Below the pieces are notes generated by a model. The model had not been told where the DNA came from, made no database searches, and saw only the letters and a list, made by a program, of their open reading frames with translations. This document shows, piece after piece, positions 1-8,450 of a DNA stretch of 64,000 nucleotides (the first letter of the stretch is position 1; the number at the start of each line of letters is the position of its first letter). A program made the translations under genes and the position numbers. The DNA lies in assembly GCF_016598775.1 (NCBI RefSeq), contig NZ_CP066802.1:124001-188000 (forward strand), in the 5' to 3' direction. The DNA is from Actinomyces weissii (lineage in GTDB: Bacteria; Actinomycetota; Actinomycetes; Actinomycetales; Actinomycetaceae).

Positions 1-342
1 GCCGGGCGGGTCGTGGAGACCGGCACGGTGGAGGAGATCATCTCCCGCCCTGGCTCCCGACTGGCCCTGGACCTTGTGCCCCTGCCGGAGGTGCCCGACG
101 CCGCCCGCCAGCCCGGGCAGGTGCTGATCGACGTCGCCCTGACCGCCCACCCCGGCCAGCCTGCCGCCGCCGCGGTCATGGCCCTGGCCAAGGACTACGA
201 CGCCGACGTCTCCGCTGGCGTCTTCCAGACCCTCGGCAGCGCACAGATCGGGCGGCTGGCCCTGTCCGTCCCCCAGGAGCGGGCCGAGGCCGCCCTGGCA
301 GCCCTTACCGGTGCCGGAACCCTCGCGGAGGTGCGCGCATGA
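1..342 (+). CDS. metN: Methionine ABC transporter ATPase MetN, C-terminal part
   Basis: Only the last ~114 codons are in the window; the reading frame is open from base 1. The visible start (AGRVVETGTVEEI) is the usual end of an ABC ATPase core, where the D-loop/H-loop region passes into the regulatory tail. The remainder fits the NIL domain, the ACT-like methionine-sensing domain at the C terminus of MetN. MetN powers import of methionine through MetI with substrate from MetQ, and cytoplasmic methionine binding to NIL inhibits transport. The stop overlaps the metI start by four bases (ATGA), so the two are translationally coupled. The assignment rests mainly on the metI-metQ context. Confidence 0.85.
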   Translation, partial: AGRVVETGTVEEIISRPGSRLALDLVPLPEVPDAARQPGQVLIDVALTAHPGQPAAAAVMALAKDYDADVSAGVFQTLGSAQIGRLALSVPQERAEAALAALTGAGTLAEVRA

Positions 343-1070
343 GCCTGCTGAGCCCCCTGACCCAGCCCCTGGCCGCCTGGGCGCTCGCGACGGCCGCAGC
401 CGACAGGACCTGGTTCAGTAACCCGGTCATCCAGAACAAGCTCGGCCCCGCCACCCTGGAGACCCTGGCCATGACCCTGGTCTCCGGCGTGCTGGTGATC
501 ATCCTGGGGCTGCTGCTGGGCATCTCCCTGGTGACCACCGGGGTGCGCGGCCGCCACCCCCACCCGCTGCTGCACCAGGTGCTCTCCCAGCTGGTGAACA
601 TCGGCCGCTCCCTGCCCTTCATCATCCTGCTGGTCGTCATGCTGCCCCTGACCCGAATGCTCGTGGGGACCTCGCTGGGCTGGCAGGCAGCGAGCGTCCC
701 CCTGACCGTCGGCGCGATCCCCTTCTACGCGCGCATGGTGGAGACGGCGCTCAACAATGTTGAGCAGGGCAAGGTGGAGGCGGCCCTCATGATGGGGGCC
801 TCCGCCAGCCAGATCACCTGGGGGGTGCTCGTGCGCGAGGCCCTGCCGGTGCTGATCCAGTCCGCCACCGTCACCCTCATCACCCTGCTGGGCTACTCCG
901 CGATGGCGGGTGCCGTAGGTGGGGGCGGCCTGGGTGACCTGGCGATCCAGTACGGCCACCAGCGCTCCCAGCCGGACGTCATCTGGTGCACCGTGATCTT
1001 GATCCTCCTGATCGTCGCCGTGATCCAGGTGGTCGGTGACCTGCTCAGCAGGGCCGTGGACCACCGCTGA
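339..1070 (+). CDS. metI: Methionine ABC transporter permease MetI
   Basis: A 243-residue integral membrane protein of normal MetI length with about five hydrophobic segments. The EAA-type cytoplasmic loop that contacts the ATPase is visible (VEAALMMGASASQITWG), as is the conserved GGGGLGDLAIQYG segment typical of MetI. It forms the membrane channel of the MetNIQ methionine importer. It overlaps metN by four bases and is followed after about 170 bp by metQ, the standard metN-metI-metQ order. The start ATG at the overlap is well supported by this coupling. Confidence 0.95.
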   Translation: MSLLSPLTQPLAAWALATAAADRTWFSNPVIQNKLGPATLETLAMTLVSGVLVIILGLLLGISLVTTGVRGRHPHPLLHQVLSQLVNIGRSLPFIILLVVMLPLTRMLVGTSLGWQAASVPLTVGAIPFYARMVETALNNVEQGKVEAALMMGASASQITWGVLVREALPVLIQSATVTLITLLGYSAMAGAVGGGGLGDLAIQYGHQRSQPDVIWCTVILILLIVAVIQVVGDLLSRAVDHR

Positions 1071-1243
1071 CAAGCCCTTCCGGAGGCTGGGGCCCGCCCC
1101 GGCCGCCTGCCAGATACCTGTACGTACCGGGCGCTGCCACGACTGTCTCGGCAGCCGTGACGCAGCCGCACAGAGAAATCACTACCGCCGGAAAGCTCCG
1201 GCCCCAGCTTGGCCACCTGGCCGCCCAACCGAAAGGAACCCCT

Positions 1244-2110
1244 ATGTCTACCCAGCTCTCCCGCCGTCACGTCCTGACCGGCTCCCTGGCAGGCGCCCTG
1301 GCCCTGACCCTGGCCGCCTGCGGCTCGGGCTCCTCCACGGACTCCGCCAGCGGGGTCAAGGGCGTCACCGTCAAGGACGGCGTCGCCACCATCACCATTG
1401 GGGCCACCCCCCAGCCGCACGTCACCATCCTCCAGTGGGTGCAGGACAACCTGGCCCAGGAGGCCGGCCTGAACCTGGACATCAAGGAGATCAACGACTA
1501 CCAGACCCCCAACTCCTCCCTGGCTGACGGCTCCCTGGCCGCCAACTTCTACCAGACCCCCAACTTCCTGGAGGTCCAGGAGGAGGAGAAGAAGTACGAC
1601 TTCACCTCTATCGCCGAGGTGCACATCGAGCCCCTGGGTGTCTACACCAAGAAGGGCTACCAGGACCTGAGCAGCCTGCCCCAGGACGCCAAGGTCATCC
1701 TGAACTCCGACCCCGCCAACTTCGCCCGCGGCCTGCGGCTGCTGGCGGACAACGGCGTGATCGAGCTGGACCCGGCGGCCAAGGTCCCGGCTGACACGGA
1801 CGTGACCTCCAACCCCAGGAACCTGACCTTCACCCCCATTGAGGGCTCCCTGCTGGTCACCTCCCTGCCCGACGCCGACATCGCCGTCATCAACGGCAAC
1901 TACGCCATTGACGGCGGCCTGGTGCCCTCTAAGGACGCTATCGCCCTGGAGAAGGGGGAGGGCTCGCCCTACGCCAACCTGCTGGTGGTGCGCACCGAGG
2001 ACAAGGACAACGAGCACCTCAAGAAGCTGGCCGAGCTGCTGGGTTCGGACAGGCTCCGGGAGTACATCAAGACCACCTGGACTGACGGCTCGGTGATCCC
2101 GGCCTTCTGA
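1244..2110 (+). CDS. metQ: Methionine-binding lipoprotein MetQ
   Basis: Start chosen at ATG 1244 because GAAAGGAA lies seven bases upstream and the protein then begins with a proper lipoprotein signal: twin Arg near the N terminus (SRRHVL), a hydrophobic stretch and the lipobox LAAC. An open frame further upstream is ignored. The 288-residue product belongs to the NlpA/MetQ family; typical motifs include GATPQPHVTILQWV near the mature N terminus and INGNYAIDGGL towards the end, where ligand-binding residues lie. It captures methionine at the outer face of the membrane and delivers it to MetI/MetN. Confidence 0.95.
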   Translation: MSTQLSRRHVLTGSLAGALALTLAACGSGSSTDSASGVKGVTVKDGVATITIGATPQPHVTILQWVQDNLAQEAGLNLDIKEINDYQTPNSSLADGSLAANFYQTPNFLEVQEEEKKYDFTSIAEVHIEPLGVYTKKGYQDLSSLPQDAKVILNSDPANFARGLRLLADNGVIELDPAAKVPADTDVTSNPRNLTFTPIEGSLLVTSLPDADIAVINGNYAIDGGLVPSKDAIALEKGEGSPYANLLVVRTEDKDNEHLKKLAELLGSDRLREYIKTTWTDGSVIPAF

Positions 2111-2114
2111 GCGC

Positions 2115-2135
2115 TCGGGGGCGCCACGCCCCCGA
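2115..2135 (+). terminator. Hairpin terminator after metQ
   Basis: A perfect 9-bp GC-only stem with a 3-base loop (TCGGGGGCG-CCA-CGCCCCCGA) begins five bases after the metQ stop. There is no U tract, which is common for actinobacterial terminators. Confidence 0.6.
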
Positions 2136-2153
2136 CCTGGTTCAGCCACCGGT

Positions 2154-2214
2154 GACGCGGGCTGGGCTGGTGCCACGTGGGGAGGACCCACGTCGGGCCG
2201 GACCAGCCCGCGTC
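2154..2214. repeat. Long nested inverted repeat in the metQ-OmpA intergenic region
   Basis: Outer 12-bp perfect arms lie at 2154-2165 (GACGCGGGCTGG) and 2203-2214. Inside is a second hairpin built from ACGTGGG/CCCACGT around GAGGA. The 2111-2458 gap holds nothing else I can name apart from the preceding terminator. It could be a second terminator, a structured 5' leader for the next gene or an extragenic palindrome. Confidence 0.5.
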
Positions 2215-2458
2215 CCTGTGCTGTGGGGCAGGTCGGCGTGGGCGGGGGCGCGGAGCTCCGGGGGATGCGCGGGCCTGCCTTGGGGCTTGCTGCTGTCCTG
2301 TGCTCTGGGGGACCGGGCGTGGGCTGCATAGGGCGCGGTCTGCACGGGGAGTACCTGGTGTGCCTGGGGAGGGTGGGGTGGGTGCCCATCGACTCGGGGG
2401 TGGCGGGTGCTTAGCGTGGTGGTTGTCCCTGTGGTCGTGGTTCTGAGGAGTGTGTGCT

Positions 2459-4036
2459 GTGAGCGGGCTGTCTCGTCGTGGGGTGCTGCTGGGGTCGATG
2501 GCGGCCGGGCTGCCGCTGCTGGCTGGTTGCGGGGGCAAGAAGGATCCAGGCGGTGAAGCCGGAGGCGATCCCTCCGGGGGTGCCTCGCCGGAGGCAACAG
2601 GTTCTGGCGGGGCAGCACCGTCGGCGTCGGGGACGGCCGCGGCGGGTGCGGGAGCGTCGAGGCTGGAGGTGAAGGACGCCTCAGGTAATGGGGTTGTGTC
2701 TGTGGCGGTTGGTCCGGCGGTGCGGGTGGAGGGGCATACGGTGGTGCGCCTGCGCTTCGAGTCCGAGCGTGCTCTTGCCCCGGGGGTCGGGGCCAAGGAC
2801 CTGTGGGACGTGTGCCTGCTGTCCCTGGAGCAGGGGCTGGTGTGGCGCAACCAGGACGAGGGCGGCTGGAAGACCACGGAGCAGACCATATTCCCCGGTA
2901 GCCCTGTGGACCTGTTTGCGGTGTACGGGGCCCTGGACGCGCAGGTGGGGTCGGTGCAGGTGCTGGTGCCGAACTACGGGGTGGCCCTGGGGGTGGCGGT
3001 GGTAGAGCCAAGCCAGGCTGGTTATGACGCGATGGAGGGGCTGCGTAAGGCAAAGATCAACGCTTCTTTGGGGCAGGGGCTGCCGATTGAGTTCTTCTCG
3101 GGGGCGGCGGACGGGTCCTTGGACACGCAGCGTGATGGTGGCCAGGTGACGGTGAGCCTGGCTAGTGACGTGACCTTCGCGGTGGACTCGGCTGACTTGT
3201 CGGCCCAGGCCGATGGTGTGCTGGCCGGGGCGGTGGCTGAGCTGGGCCTTTACCCCTCGGGCGGCTCGCTGAGCATCGTGGGTCATACCGACGACGTGGC
3301 CGATGATGCCTACAACCAGGCGCTTTCGGAGAAGCGGGCTGCTAGCGTGCGCAAGCGCCTGGGAGAGCTGATGGACCTGTCCAAGTGGCAGGTGTCGGAG
3401 TCCGGTAAGGGTGAGTCCGAGCCTAGGGTGCAGGGGAGCGACGAGCAGGCGCGGGCGGCTAACCGGCGTGTGGAGGTGGTGGCGAAGCCTGCTGACCCGC
3501 AGGAGGCTGACGAGCGGCGTCGAGCGGTGCTGGCCCAGGGCTCCGAGCCCGCCCCGGAAGGACCGGTAGGCAAGGGACCCGAAGGCGTGACGGCCCCCCT
3601 GGTAGGTAGCTCCAGTAAGGGGTCGTGGAAGGTGACCTTGGATAAGGTCACCCGTATCGGCTCCTTCCTGGTCGGCAACCTCCAGGCTCAGTACGTAGGG
3701 GAGGGATACCGGGACCTGTTGCTCGATCTGCAGCTTCCGAGTCCTTTCTTCTACCGGTGGGAGGCTGCGTTAGGGCTTCCGTCGGCTTCTGAGACCTTGA
3801 CCTTGCTCAAGGGCGGGGTGCGGTACCTGGCCGCGGACTACAAGGCGGAGAAGGGCTTCACGCCGCTGACCACCTTGCACATCCTTTCTAAGGCCGATGC
3901 CTTGCAGAACCTGCCGGTGGTCTGGCCCGATCCCGGCGGGGATACGGTCACAGTGGACCTACCCGGCGCTGACAAGGAGAACTCATTCCGGGGCCTGATC
4001 TGCCGCCTGACCGAAGTCCCGGTCATCCAAGGCTGA
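2459..4036 (+). CDS. OmpA-family domain lipoprotein
   Basis: Start taken at GTG 2459, eight bases after GAGGAG; an in-frame GTG at 2450 overlaps that ribosome site. The N terminus is a lipoprotein signal (LSRRGVLLGS...LLAGC), followed by a Gly/Ser/Ala-rich linker. Residues around 230-345 form an OmpA C-terminal domain: SIVGHTDDVADDAYNQALSE and the NRRVEV end match the peptidoglycan-binding family consensus. The last ~180 residues are an unassigned globular region. It probably tethers the envelope to peptidoglycan. The gene stands alone and converges with the YhgE gene. OmpA-like domains fused to lipoproteins are known in Actinobacteria; the exact role is unknown. Confidence 0.8.
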   Translation: MSGLSRRGVLLGSMAAGLPLLAGCGGKKDPGGEAGGDPSGGASPEATGSGGAAPSASGTAAAGAGASRLEVKDASGNGVVSVAVGPAVRVEGHTVVRLRFESERALAPGVGAKDLWDVCLLSLEQGLVWRNQDEGGWKTTEQTIFPGSPVDLFAVYGALDAQVGSVQVLVPNYGVALGVAVVEPSQAGYDAMEGLRKAKINASLGQGLPIEFFSGAADGSLDTQRDGGQVTVSLASDVTFAVDSADLSAQADGVLAGAVAELGLYPSGGSLSIVGHTDDVADDAYNQALSEKRAASVRKRLGELMDLSKWQVSESGKGESEPRVQGSDEQARAANRRVEVVAKPADPQEADERRRAVLAQGSEPAPEGPVGKGPEGVTAPLVGSSSKGSWKVTLDKVTRIGSFLVGNLQAQYVGEGYRDLLLDLQLPSPFFYRWEAALGLPSASETLTLLKGGVRYLAADYKAEKGFTPLTTLHILSKADALQNLPVVWPDPGGDTVTVDLPGADKENSFRGLICRLTEVPVIQG

Positions 4037-4114
4037 GGCCGCCCGCCCCGGTCAGGCAGACGTGCCGCACGTGCTCCAACTGGTGTCACCTGCACACCCA
4101 AGGTGGTGCGGGCC

Positions 4115-4143
4115 GGTCGGGAACGGAATATCCGTCCCAGACC
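4115..4143. terminator. Bidirectional terminator between convergent genes
   Basis: Inverted repeat with 13-bp arms (11 of 13 match) around ATA, at 4115-4127 and 4131-4143, lying between the OmpA-domain gene (ends 4036) and the YhgE gene (ends 4200 on the other strand). Confidence 0.5.
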
Positions 4144-4199
4144 AGCCCTCACCGCCCGTCACCTCCGGTACCTCCAGGGCACCTGCGCCGTCCTACCGC

Positions 4200-7058
4200 T
4201 CATGCCGCGGTGGGAGCCAAGGCGTTGTCCGCGGGCAAAGGGCGAGGCCCGCGACGGATCCGCGCCCCCAGCAAGATCACTAGCACCGCCACCAGCGTCC
4301 ATGCCGCCAGGACCACCAGGGCCTGCGCCACTGCCGCGTCCGCGCCAGCGCCAGCGATCAGCTCCCGGAAAGCCAGCTGGGTGTAGCTCATCGGCAGCCA
4401 CGGGTGGATCCACTGGAAGAACCGGGGAGCGGTCTCGATCGGGAAGGTCGCCCCCATGGAGGTGATCTGCAGGCTCAGCAGGATTATGGAGATGAAACGC
4501 CCCCGGAAGGCCAGGGCCGCCACGCAGGCCTGGTTGACCGCCATGAAGCACACGGAGGTGGCCACCGCCATCAGGCACAGGCCCAGCAGGTTCGCCGCGT
4601 GCAGCTCACCGGCCGCGTTGACCACCAGCATCATGATGACCGCCTGCGCCACCGCCAGCAGCAGCGCAGTGGTGGCCGGGCGCACCGCGGAGGCCCACCA
4701 GCGCTCACCGTGGTCCCGCTTGTCCAGGGCGGGCAGGACCAGGAACAGGGCGATGCCCCCGATCCACAGGGCCAGGCTCATGAACATCGGCGCGAAACCC
4801 GCACCGTTGTTGGCCACGCCGTTCTCTCGCACTGCCTCAACCTGGGCTACGGCAGAGGCCGTCTGGGCCACGGTCGAGCGCTGGGCCTCGTTGTAGGCGG
4901 GGATCTTGTCCACGCCGTCGTTCAGCCCGGTAGCCAGGCTGCTGGCGCCCGTGGAGAGCGTGGCGGAGCCGTCCTCCAGCTTCTGGACTCCGTCGGCCAG
5001 GCTGCTGGCGCCGTCGGCCAGGGACGTGGAGCCGGTCTGGGCCTGGTCCAGGCCGCCACGCAGCGTGGAGGAACCGGCTGCGGCCTGGCTGGCACCGGTG
5101 TCCAGCCTGCTCAGCCCGTCGCGCAGCTGCCCGGCGGAGTCCGCAGCCTGGTAGGTGCCCTGTTGCAGCCTGCCCAGTCCGGTGGACAGCGCGTCCGCCC
5201 CCTGGGACAGGGAGGAGGTGCCCTGGGCCAGGTTGCTGGCACCGTCGTTCAGAGCGGACACGCCAGAGATCAGGTCTGGTACCTGCCCGTTCAGGCTGCC
5301 CAGGCCCGCAGAGAGGCTGGTGGCCCCCTGCCTCAGGGCCTGGGAGCTCCCGCCGGGGACGACGACGCCGTCCACCGTGGCGCTGGTGACCTGCTGCAGG
5401 CCCCCAGCCAGGGCGTTGACGCCGCCCAGCAGCGTCTGGGGGCTGCTGGGGCTCCCGGGCACGGTCAGGTCCTGGGGGCTGCCGACCTGCTGGGCCAGAG
5501 CGGTGGTGGCGCCGTCCAGGGCGTTGGCGCCTTGGCTGGCCCGCGCGGCGCCGTCGGCCAGGGTGCTGGCGGCTGTGGCGGACCTGGTGGCCCCCGCGCT
5601 CAAGGACTCTGCACTGGTAGCTGCCGTGCTGACGGCCTGGGTCAGGGTGCCTGACTGGGAGGAGAGCTGCTGCAGGGCGGTGCAGGTCGCGCTGCTGTCC
5701 CCGGCCTCACGGCAGGTGGCCGCCAGCGCGTCCACCGAGCCGGTGTAGGTGCTTACGGCTCCAGCGAGTCCGGGGGTGCCGTCTGCCTTGGTGGTGGCCA
5801 GGCCGTCAGCCAGGGCGGCTGAGGCCCCGGCCAGTCCGGGGGTGCCGTCTGCCTTGGTGGTGGCCAGGCCGTCAGCCAGGGCGGCTGTGGCTCCAGCGAG
5901 TCCGGGGGTGCCGTCTGCCTTGGTGGTGGCCAGGCCGTCAGCCAGGGCGGCTGTGGCTCCAGCGAGTCCGGGGGTGCCGTCTGCCTTGGTGGTGGCCAGG
6001 CCGTCAGCCAGGGCGGAGGCGCTGTGCTGGAGCCGGGAGGCGCCGGAGGCTACCTGGTCCACGCCCTGGGTGTAGGCCTGCACCCCGTCAGCCAGCGTGC
6101 CGGCACCTGAGGCCAAGGCGCTGGTGCCGGTGGACAGCGTGCCGGTGGAGTCCGCCAGGGTCTGGGTGCCTTGCGCCAGGGCGCTGGCGCCGTCCTTCAC
6201 GGTGCTGGCACCGCTGGCTAGGCGCGTGGAGCTGCTGGAGGCGGTGGCGGAGCCCTGTGCGATGGTGGACAGCCCGTCGGCCAGGGCGGCGGAGCCGGAG
6301 CCAGCCTGGCTCGCCCCGGTGGAGAGCGCCTGGAGCGCGTCGTCAAGCCTGACGGAACCGTCCGCCAGGTCCTTGATCCCCACCTGCAGGGTGGCGGCGC
6401 CTTCAGAGAGGGAGTCCGCCCCGTCTGAGGCCGTCTTGCTCCCGTCGGCCAGGGTGGCGGCCCCGGTGGCGACGGCGCTGGCCCCGGTGGAGGCCTGGCT
6501 CATGCCGTCCCGGATCGTGGAGACGGACAGCAGCAGGCTGGACAGCACCTTCTCGGAGCCCTGGGCCTGCAGGGTGCTGGTGAGCTTCTCGGCGACAGTG
6601 GTGGCCATGGTGCCGGTGAGGTAGTTGACGCCGTCGTCGGTGACCAGCCGCAGGGACTGGGTGGCTGCCGCTGAGGGGTCGGACTGCCCGACTGCTGCGA
6701 CCTGCTGGGAGAAGTCGGCGGGGATGTAGAGGATGGCGCGGACCTCCTCGGTGCGCAGTCCCCGCTCGGCCTCCTGCGCGCTCATGGCCTGCCAGCGGAA
6801 GCCGACGTCCGTGCCCTCCTCGGGCTGGGTGAGGGCCTGGGTGAGGTCCGCCCCCAGGGAGAGCGTCTCGGTGCTGCCGCTGGCCAGGGTGGCGGTGTAG
6901 GCGGTGTCGTCGTTGACGACGGCGGCGGTCATGTCTCCCAGACGGTTGGTGGGGTCCTGGTAGGTGAGGGTCAGCAGGCCCGCGTACAGCAGCGGGACGA
7001 TGACGACGGCGAGCACGACCACCAGGTTGGACGCGCGCGAGCCGGTGAGCTTCTTCAT
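4200..7058 (-). CDS. YhgE/Pip-family ABC-2-type membrane protein
   Basis: A 952-residue protein starting at ATG 7058, with GGAGG six bases upstream. It has one N-terminal membrane segment (residues ~10-32), then the extracellular YhgE/Pip N-terminal domain (TAAVVNDDTAYT is typical). About 550 residues of heptad-like 'DGAxxLxxGxxxL' repeats predict a long extracellular rod. Five or six C-terminal membrane segments (~735-940) complete it. The family is related to ABC-2 permeases and includes a phage receptor (Pip) and ESX-associated proteins. The rod contains four near-identical 22-residue repeats (residues ~347-437). It is divergent from a TetR gene with twin operators, so expression is probably de-repressed by a ligand, as for exporters. 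Confidence 0.88.
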   Translation of the reverse strand: MKKLTGSRASNLVVVLAVVIVPLLYAGLLTLTYQDPTNRLGDMTAAVVNDDTAYTATLASGSTETLSLGADLTQALTQPEEGTDVGFRWQAMSAQEAERGLRTEEVRAILYIPADFSQQVAAVGQSDPSAAATQSLRLVTDDGVNYLTGTMATTVAEKLTSTLQAQGSEKVLSSLLLSVSTIRDGMSQASTGASAVATGAATLADGSKTASDGADSLSEGAATLQVGIKDLADGSVRLDDALQALSTGASQAGSGSAALADGLSTIAQGSATASSSSTRLASGASTVKDGASALAQGTQTLADSTGTLSTGTSALASGAGTLADGVQAYTQGVDQVASGASRLQHSASALADGLATTKADGTPGLAGATAALADGLATTKADGTPGLAGATAALADGLATTKADGTPGLAGASAALADGLATTKADGTPGLAGAVSTYTGSVDALAATCREAGDSSATCTALQQLSSQSGTLTQAVSTAATSAESLSAGATRSATAASTLADGAARASQGANALDGATTALAQQVGSPQDLTVPGSPSSPQTLLGGVNALAGGLQQVTSATVDGVVVPGGSSQALRQGATSLSAGLGSLNGQVPDLISGVSALNDGASNLAQGTSSLSQGADALSTGLGRLQQGTYQAADSAGQLRDGLSRLDTGASQAAAGSSTLRGGLDQAQTGSTSLADGASSLADGVQKLEDGSATLSTGASSLATGLNDGVDKIPAYNEAQRSTVAQTASAVAQVEAVRENGVANNGAGFAPMFMSLALWIGGIALFLVLPALDKRDHGERWWASAVRPATTALLLAVAQAVIMMLVVNAAGELHAANLLGLCLMAVATSVCFMAVNQACVAALAFRGRFISIILLSLQITSMGATFPIETAPRFFQWIHPWLPMSYTQLAFRELIAGAGADAAVAQALVVLAAWTLVAVLVILLGARIRRGPRPLPADNALAPTAA
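5761..6020 (-). repeat. Four 66-bp tandem repeats inside the YhgE-like gene
   Basis: The 66-bp unit starts near 5761, 5827, 5893 and 5959; the last is slightly shortened. Each copy encodes a 22-residue unit containing ADGLATTKADGTPGLAG. Copies are almost identical in DNA, so recent slippage or unequal recombination is likely and copy number should vary between strains. The period is a multiple of three, keeping the frame. Confidence 0.9.
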
Positions 7059-7087
7059 GGGTACCTCCGGTTGTGTGCGCCAGGAAC

Positions 7088-7128
7088 GATACAGACCTGT
7101 ATCCAGAGAGGCAATACAGATCTGTATC
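7088..7128. promoter_or_regulatory. Twin TetR-type operators
   Basis: Two palindromes share the core ATACAGnnCTGTAT. The first, GATACAG-AC-CTGTATC, is at 7088-7103; the second is centred at 7120-7121 (7114-7127). Centres are 25 bp apart. They sit in the 112-bp gap between the divergent YhgE-like and TetR genes, the usual place for a TetR repressor to control both. Confidence 0.75.
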
Positions 7129-7170
7129 GTGTGGGCGGTCAGACATCTCCGGCCGCGTTACCGTTGTCCT

Positions 7171-7902
7171 ATGAGCAGGAAGGTCAACCAGGTCCGCCAG
7201 GCGGAAGGGGTGCGGGTGTCTGCACGCCGTGCCGCCGTCAGCCGCGCGGCGGCCGCCGCCCCCTCCAGCCGCCGGGCCCGCACCCAGAGGCTGCTGCTGG
7301 AGGCCGGGCTCCAGCTCATCGCCGAGCAGGGGATCGGGGCCACCAGTGTGGGGGACGTCTGTGCGCGGGCGGGCTTCAGCCGGGGGGCCTTCTACTCCAA
7401 CTTCAGGGACATGGACCACTTCGTGGGACGCCTGGCCGAGGAGCAGTGGGCGGCTATGGCTGAGTTCGTGCGCTCGGCCGTCGCCGTCGCCCTGCCGGAC
7501 GGTTCCCGGACGTCCCGCCCCTCCGAGCAGGAGGTGGCAGCGTCGGCGGCGTCACTGGCTGACCGCCTGCTGCAGGCTATGCCGGTCAGCCGCGAGTCCC
7601 ACCTGCTGCAGAGTGAGTTCGCGGCCTTCATCGTGCGCGACGCCGCGCGCGCCCCGGCGTTGAAAGCAGGATACGAGGCTTTCAAGGACTCCTTGCGGGA
7701 GCAGCTGGTATCCGGTCTGGCGGCCATCGGACGGCGCACCATCGCCAGCCCGGAGGACACCACCGAGCTGATCCTCGCAGCCGCCGAGCGGTCCGTGCGC
7801 CTGGCCCTGATGGACGGCGAGGAGGGTGGGGCGCTCACGGCCTTCCTGGAGCGCACCCTGCCGCTGCTGCTCACCCGCCTGAGCGTGCCCGAGCCAGGCT
7901 GA
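7171..7902 (+). CDS. TetR-family transcriptional regulator
   Basis: Start taken at ATG 7171, after the two operators; the ribosome site is weak, and the frame also contains later GTG codons, so the first ~40 residues are uncertain. The helix-turn-helix is clear at residues ~40-85 (TQRLLLEAGLQLIAEQG ... ATSVGDVCARAGFSRGAFY). The variable C-terminal ligand/dimer domain follows. Total 243 residues. Divergent orientation to the YhgE-like gene with paired palindromes between them suggests it represses that gene and itself. The ligand is unknown. Confidence 0.88.
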   Translation: MSRKVNQVRQAEGVRVSARRAAVSRAAAAAPSSRRARTQRLLLEAGLQLIAEQGIGATSVGDVCARAGFSRGAFYSNFRDMDHFVGRLAEEQWAAMAEFVRSAVAVALPDGSRTSRPSEQEVAASAASLADRLLQAMPVSRESHLLQSEFAAFIVRDAARAPALKAGYEAFKDSLREQLVSGLAAIGRRTIASPEDTTELILAAAERSVRLALMDGEEGGALTAFLERTLPLLLTRLSVPEPG

Positions 7903-7950
7903 GCGGCGTCTGCCCGGGGACGGAGCGAGATCGAAGGGGTCCGCGGGCCG

Positions 7951-8385
7951 CTAAGGGGTGGCGGTGCCGTTAGGGGACTGGCTCGGTGGGCACTGGACGG
8001 CTATCAGGGCCCAGCTGGTCTGCGAGCCCGGCTTTTTGCCTGACCTGCCGGGGTGGGACTCCAGCACTGAGACCGTGCAGCCCAGCACCTGCGCCGATGA
8101 GCCGACCTCGATGCGGGTATCAGGCAGGCTGCCGTGGGGGTTCTCAAAAGCGACGCGGACGTAGTCGGCCCGGGCATGGGTCAGGATAAGGGTCCAGTCA
8201 TCTGCGCGTCCGGGCTGTGCCTCCGTGTAGCCGACTGCTAGTGGGCGCAGGGCCTCCATCTCCGGGGACAGCGGCGGCGTGCCCTGGGGCAGGGGCCCCC
8301 ACAGCCCCCAGGCCACGAAGCCCCCGACCGCGAGCAGCACCGCCCCGATCGCACCCGCCAACACCCTGCGAGAACAGGTTGACAT
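7951..8385 (-). CDS. Small membrane-anchored hypothetical protein
   Basis: 144 residues from ATG 8385, with GGGGAGG seven bases upstream; a longer frame starting at 8424 is not supported by a ribosome site. A single N-terminal hydrophobic segment (VLAGAIGAVLLAVGGFVAWG) is followed by an extracytoplasmic domain of about 110 residues, with a pair of Cys (GCTVS and VQCPP). I do not recognise the family. It lies tail-to-tail with the TetR gene and just downstream of the protease-associated gene on the same strand. Confidence 0.6.
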   Translation of the reverse strand: MSTCSRRVLAGAIGAVLLAVGGFVAWGLWGPLPQGTPPLSPEMEALRPLAVGYTEAQPGRADDWTLILTHARADYVRVAFENPHGSLPDTRIEVGSSAQVLGCTVSVLESHPGRSGKKPGSQTSWALIAVQCPPSQSPNGTATP

Positions 8386-8450
8386 CTGCGGACCTCCCCA
8401 GTGCCTAGTGGTCACAGCTGACACAGCGCCCGACTGAGCCGCCCCGCAGG

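Noticed and set aside
195..2389. Long leftward open frames (195-1073, 893-2389) over metI and metQ
   Set aside because: They are shadows produced by high third-position GC; the translations are Gly/Gln/His-rich low complexity and the opposite strand holds the clear met genes.
4404..5654. 416-codon rightward frame inside the YhgE-like gene
   Set aside because: Mirror of a repetitive, high-GC coding sequence; no ribosome site and no domain pattern.
5761..6020. CRISPR-like array
   Set aside because: The 66-bp units are directly tandem with no unique spacers and are in frame within a gene.
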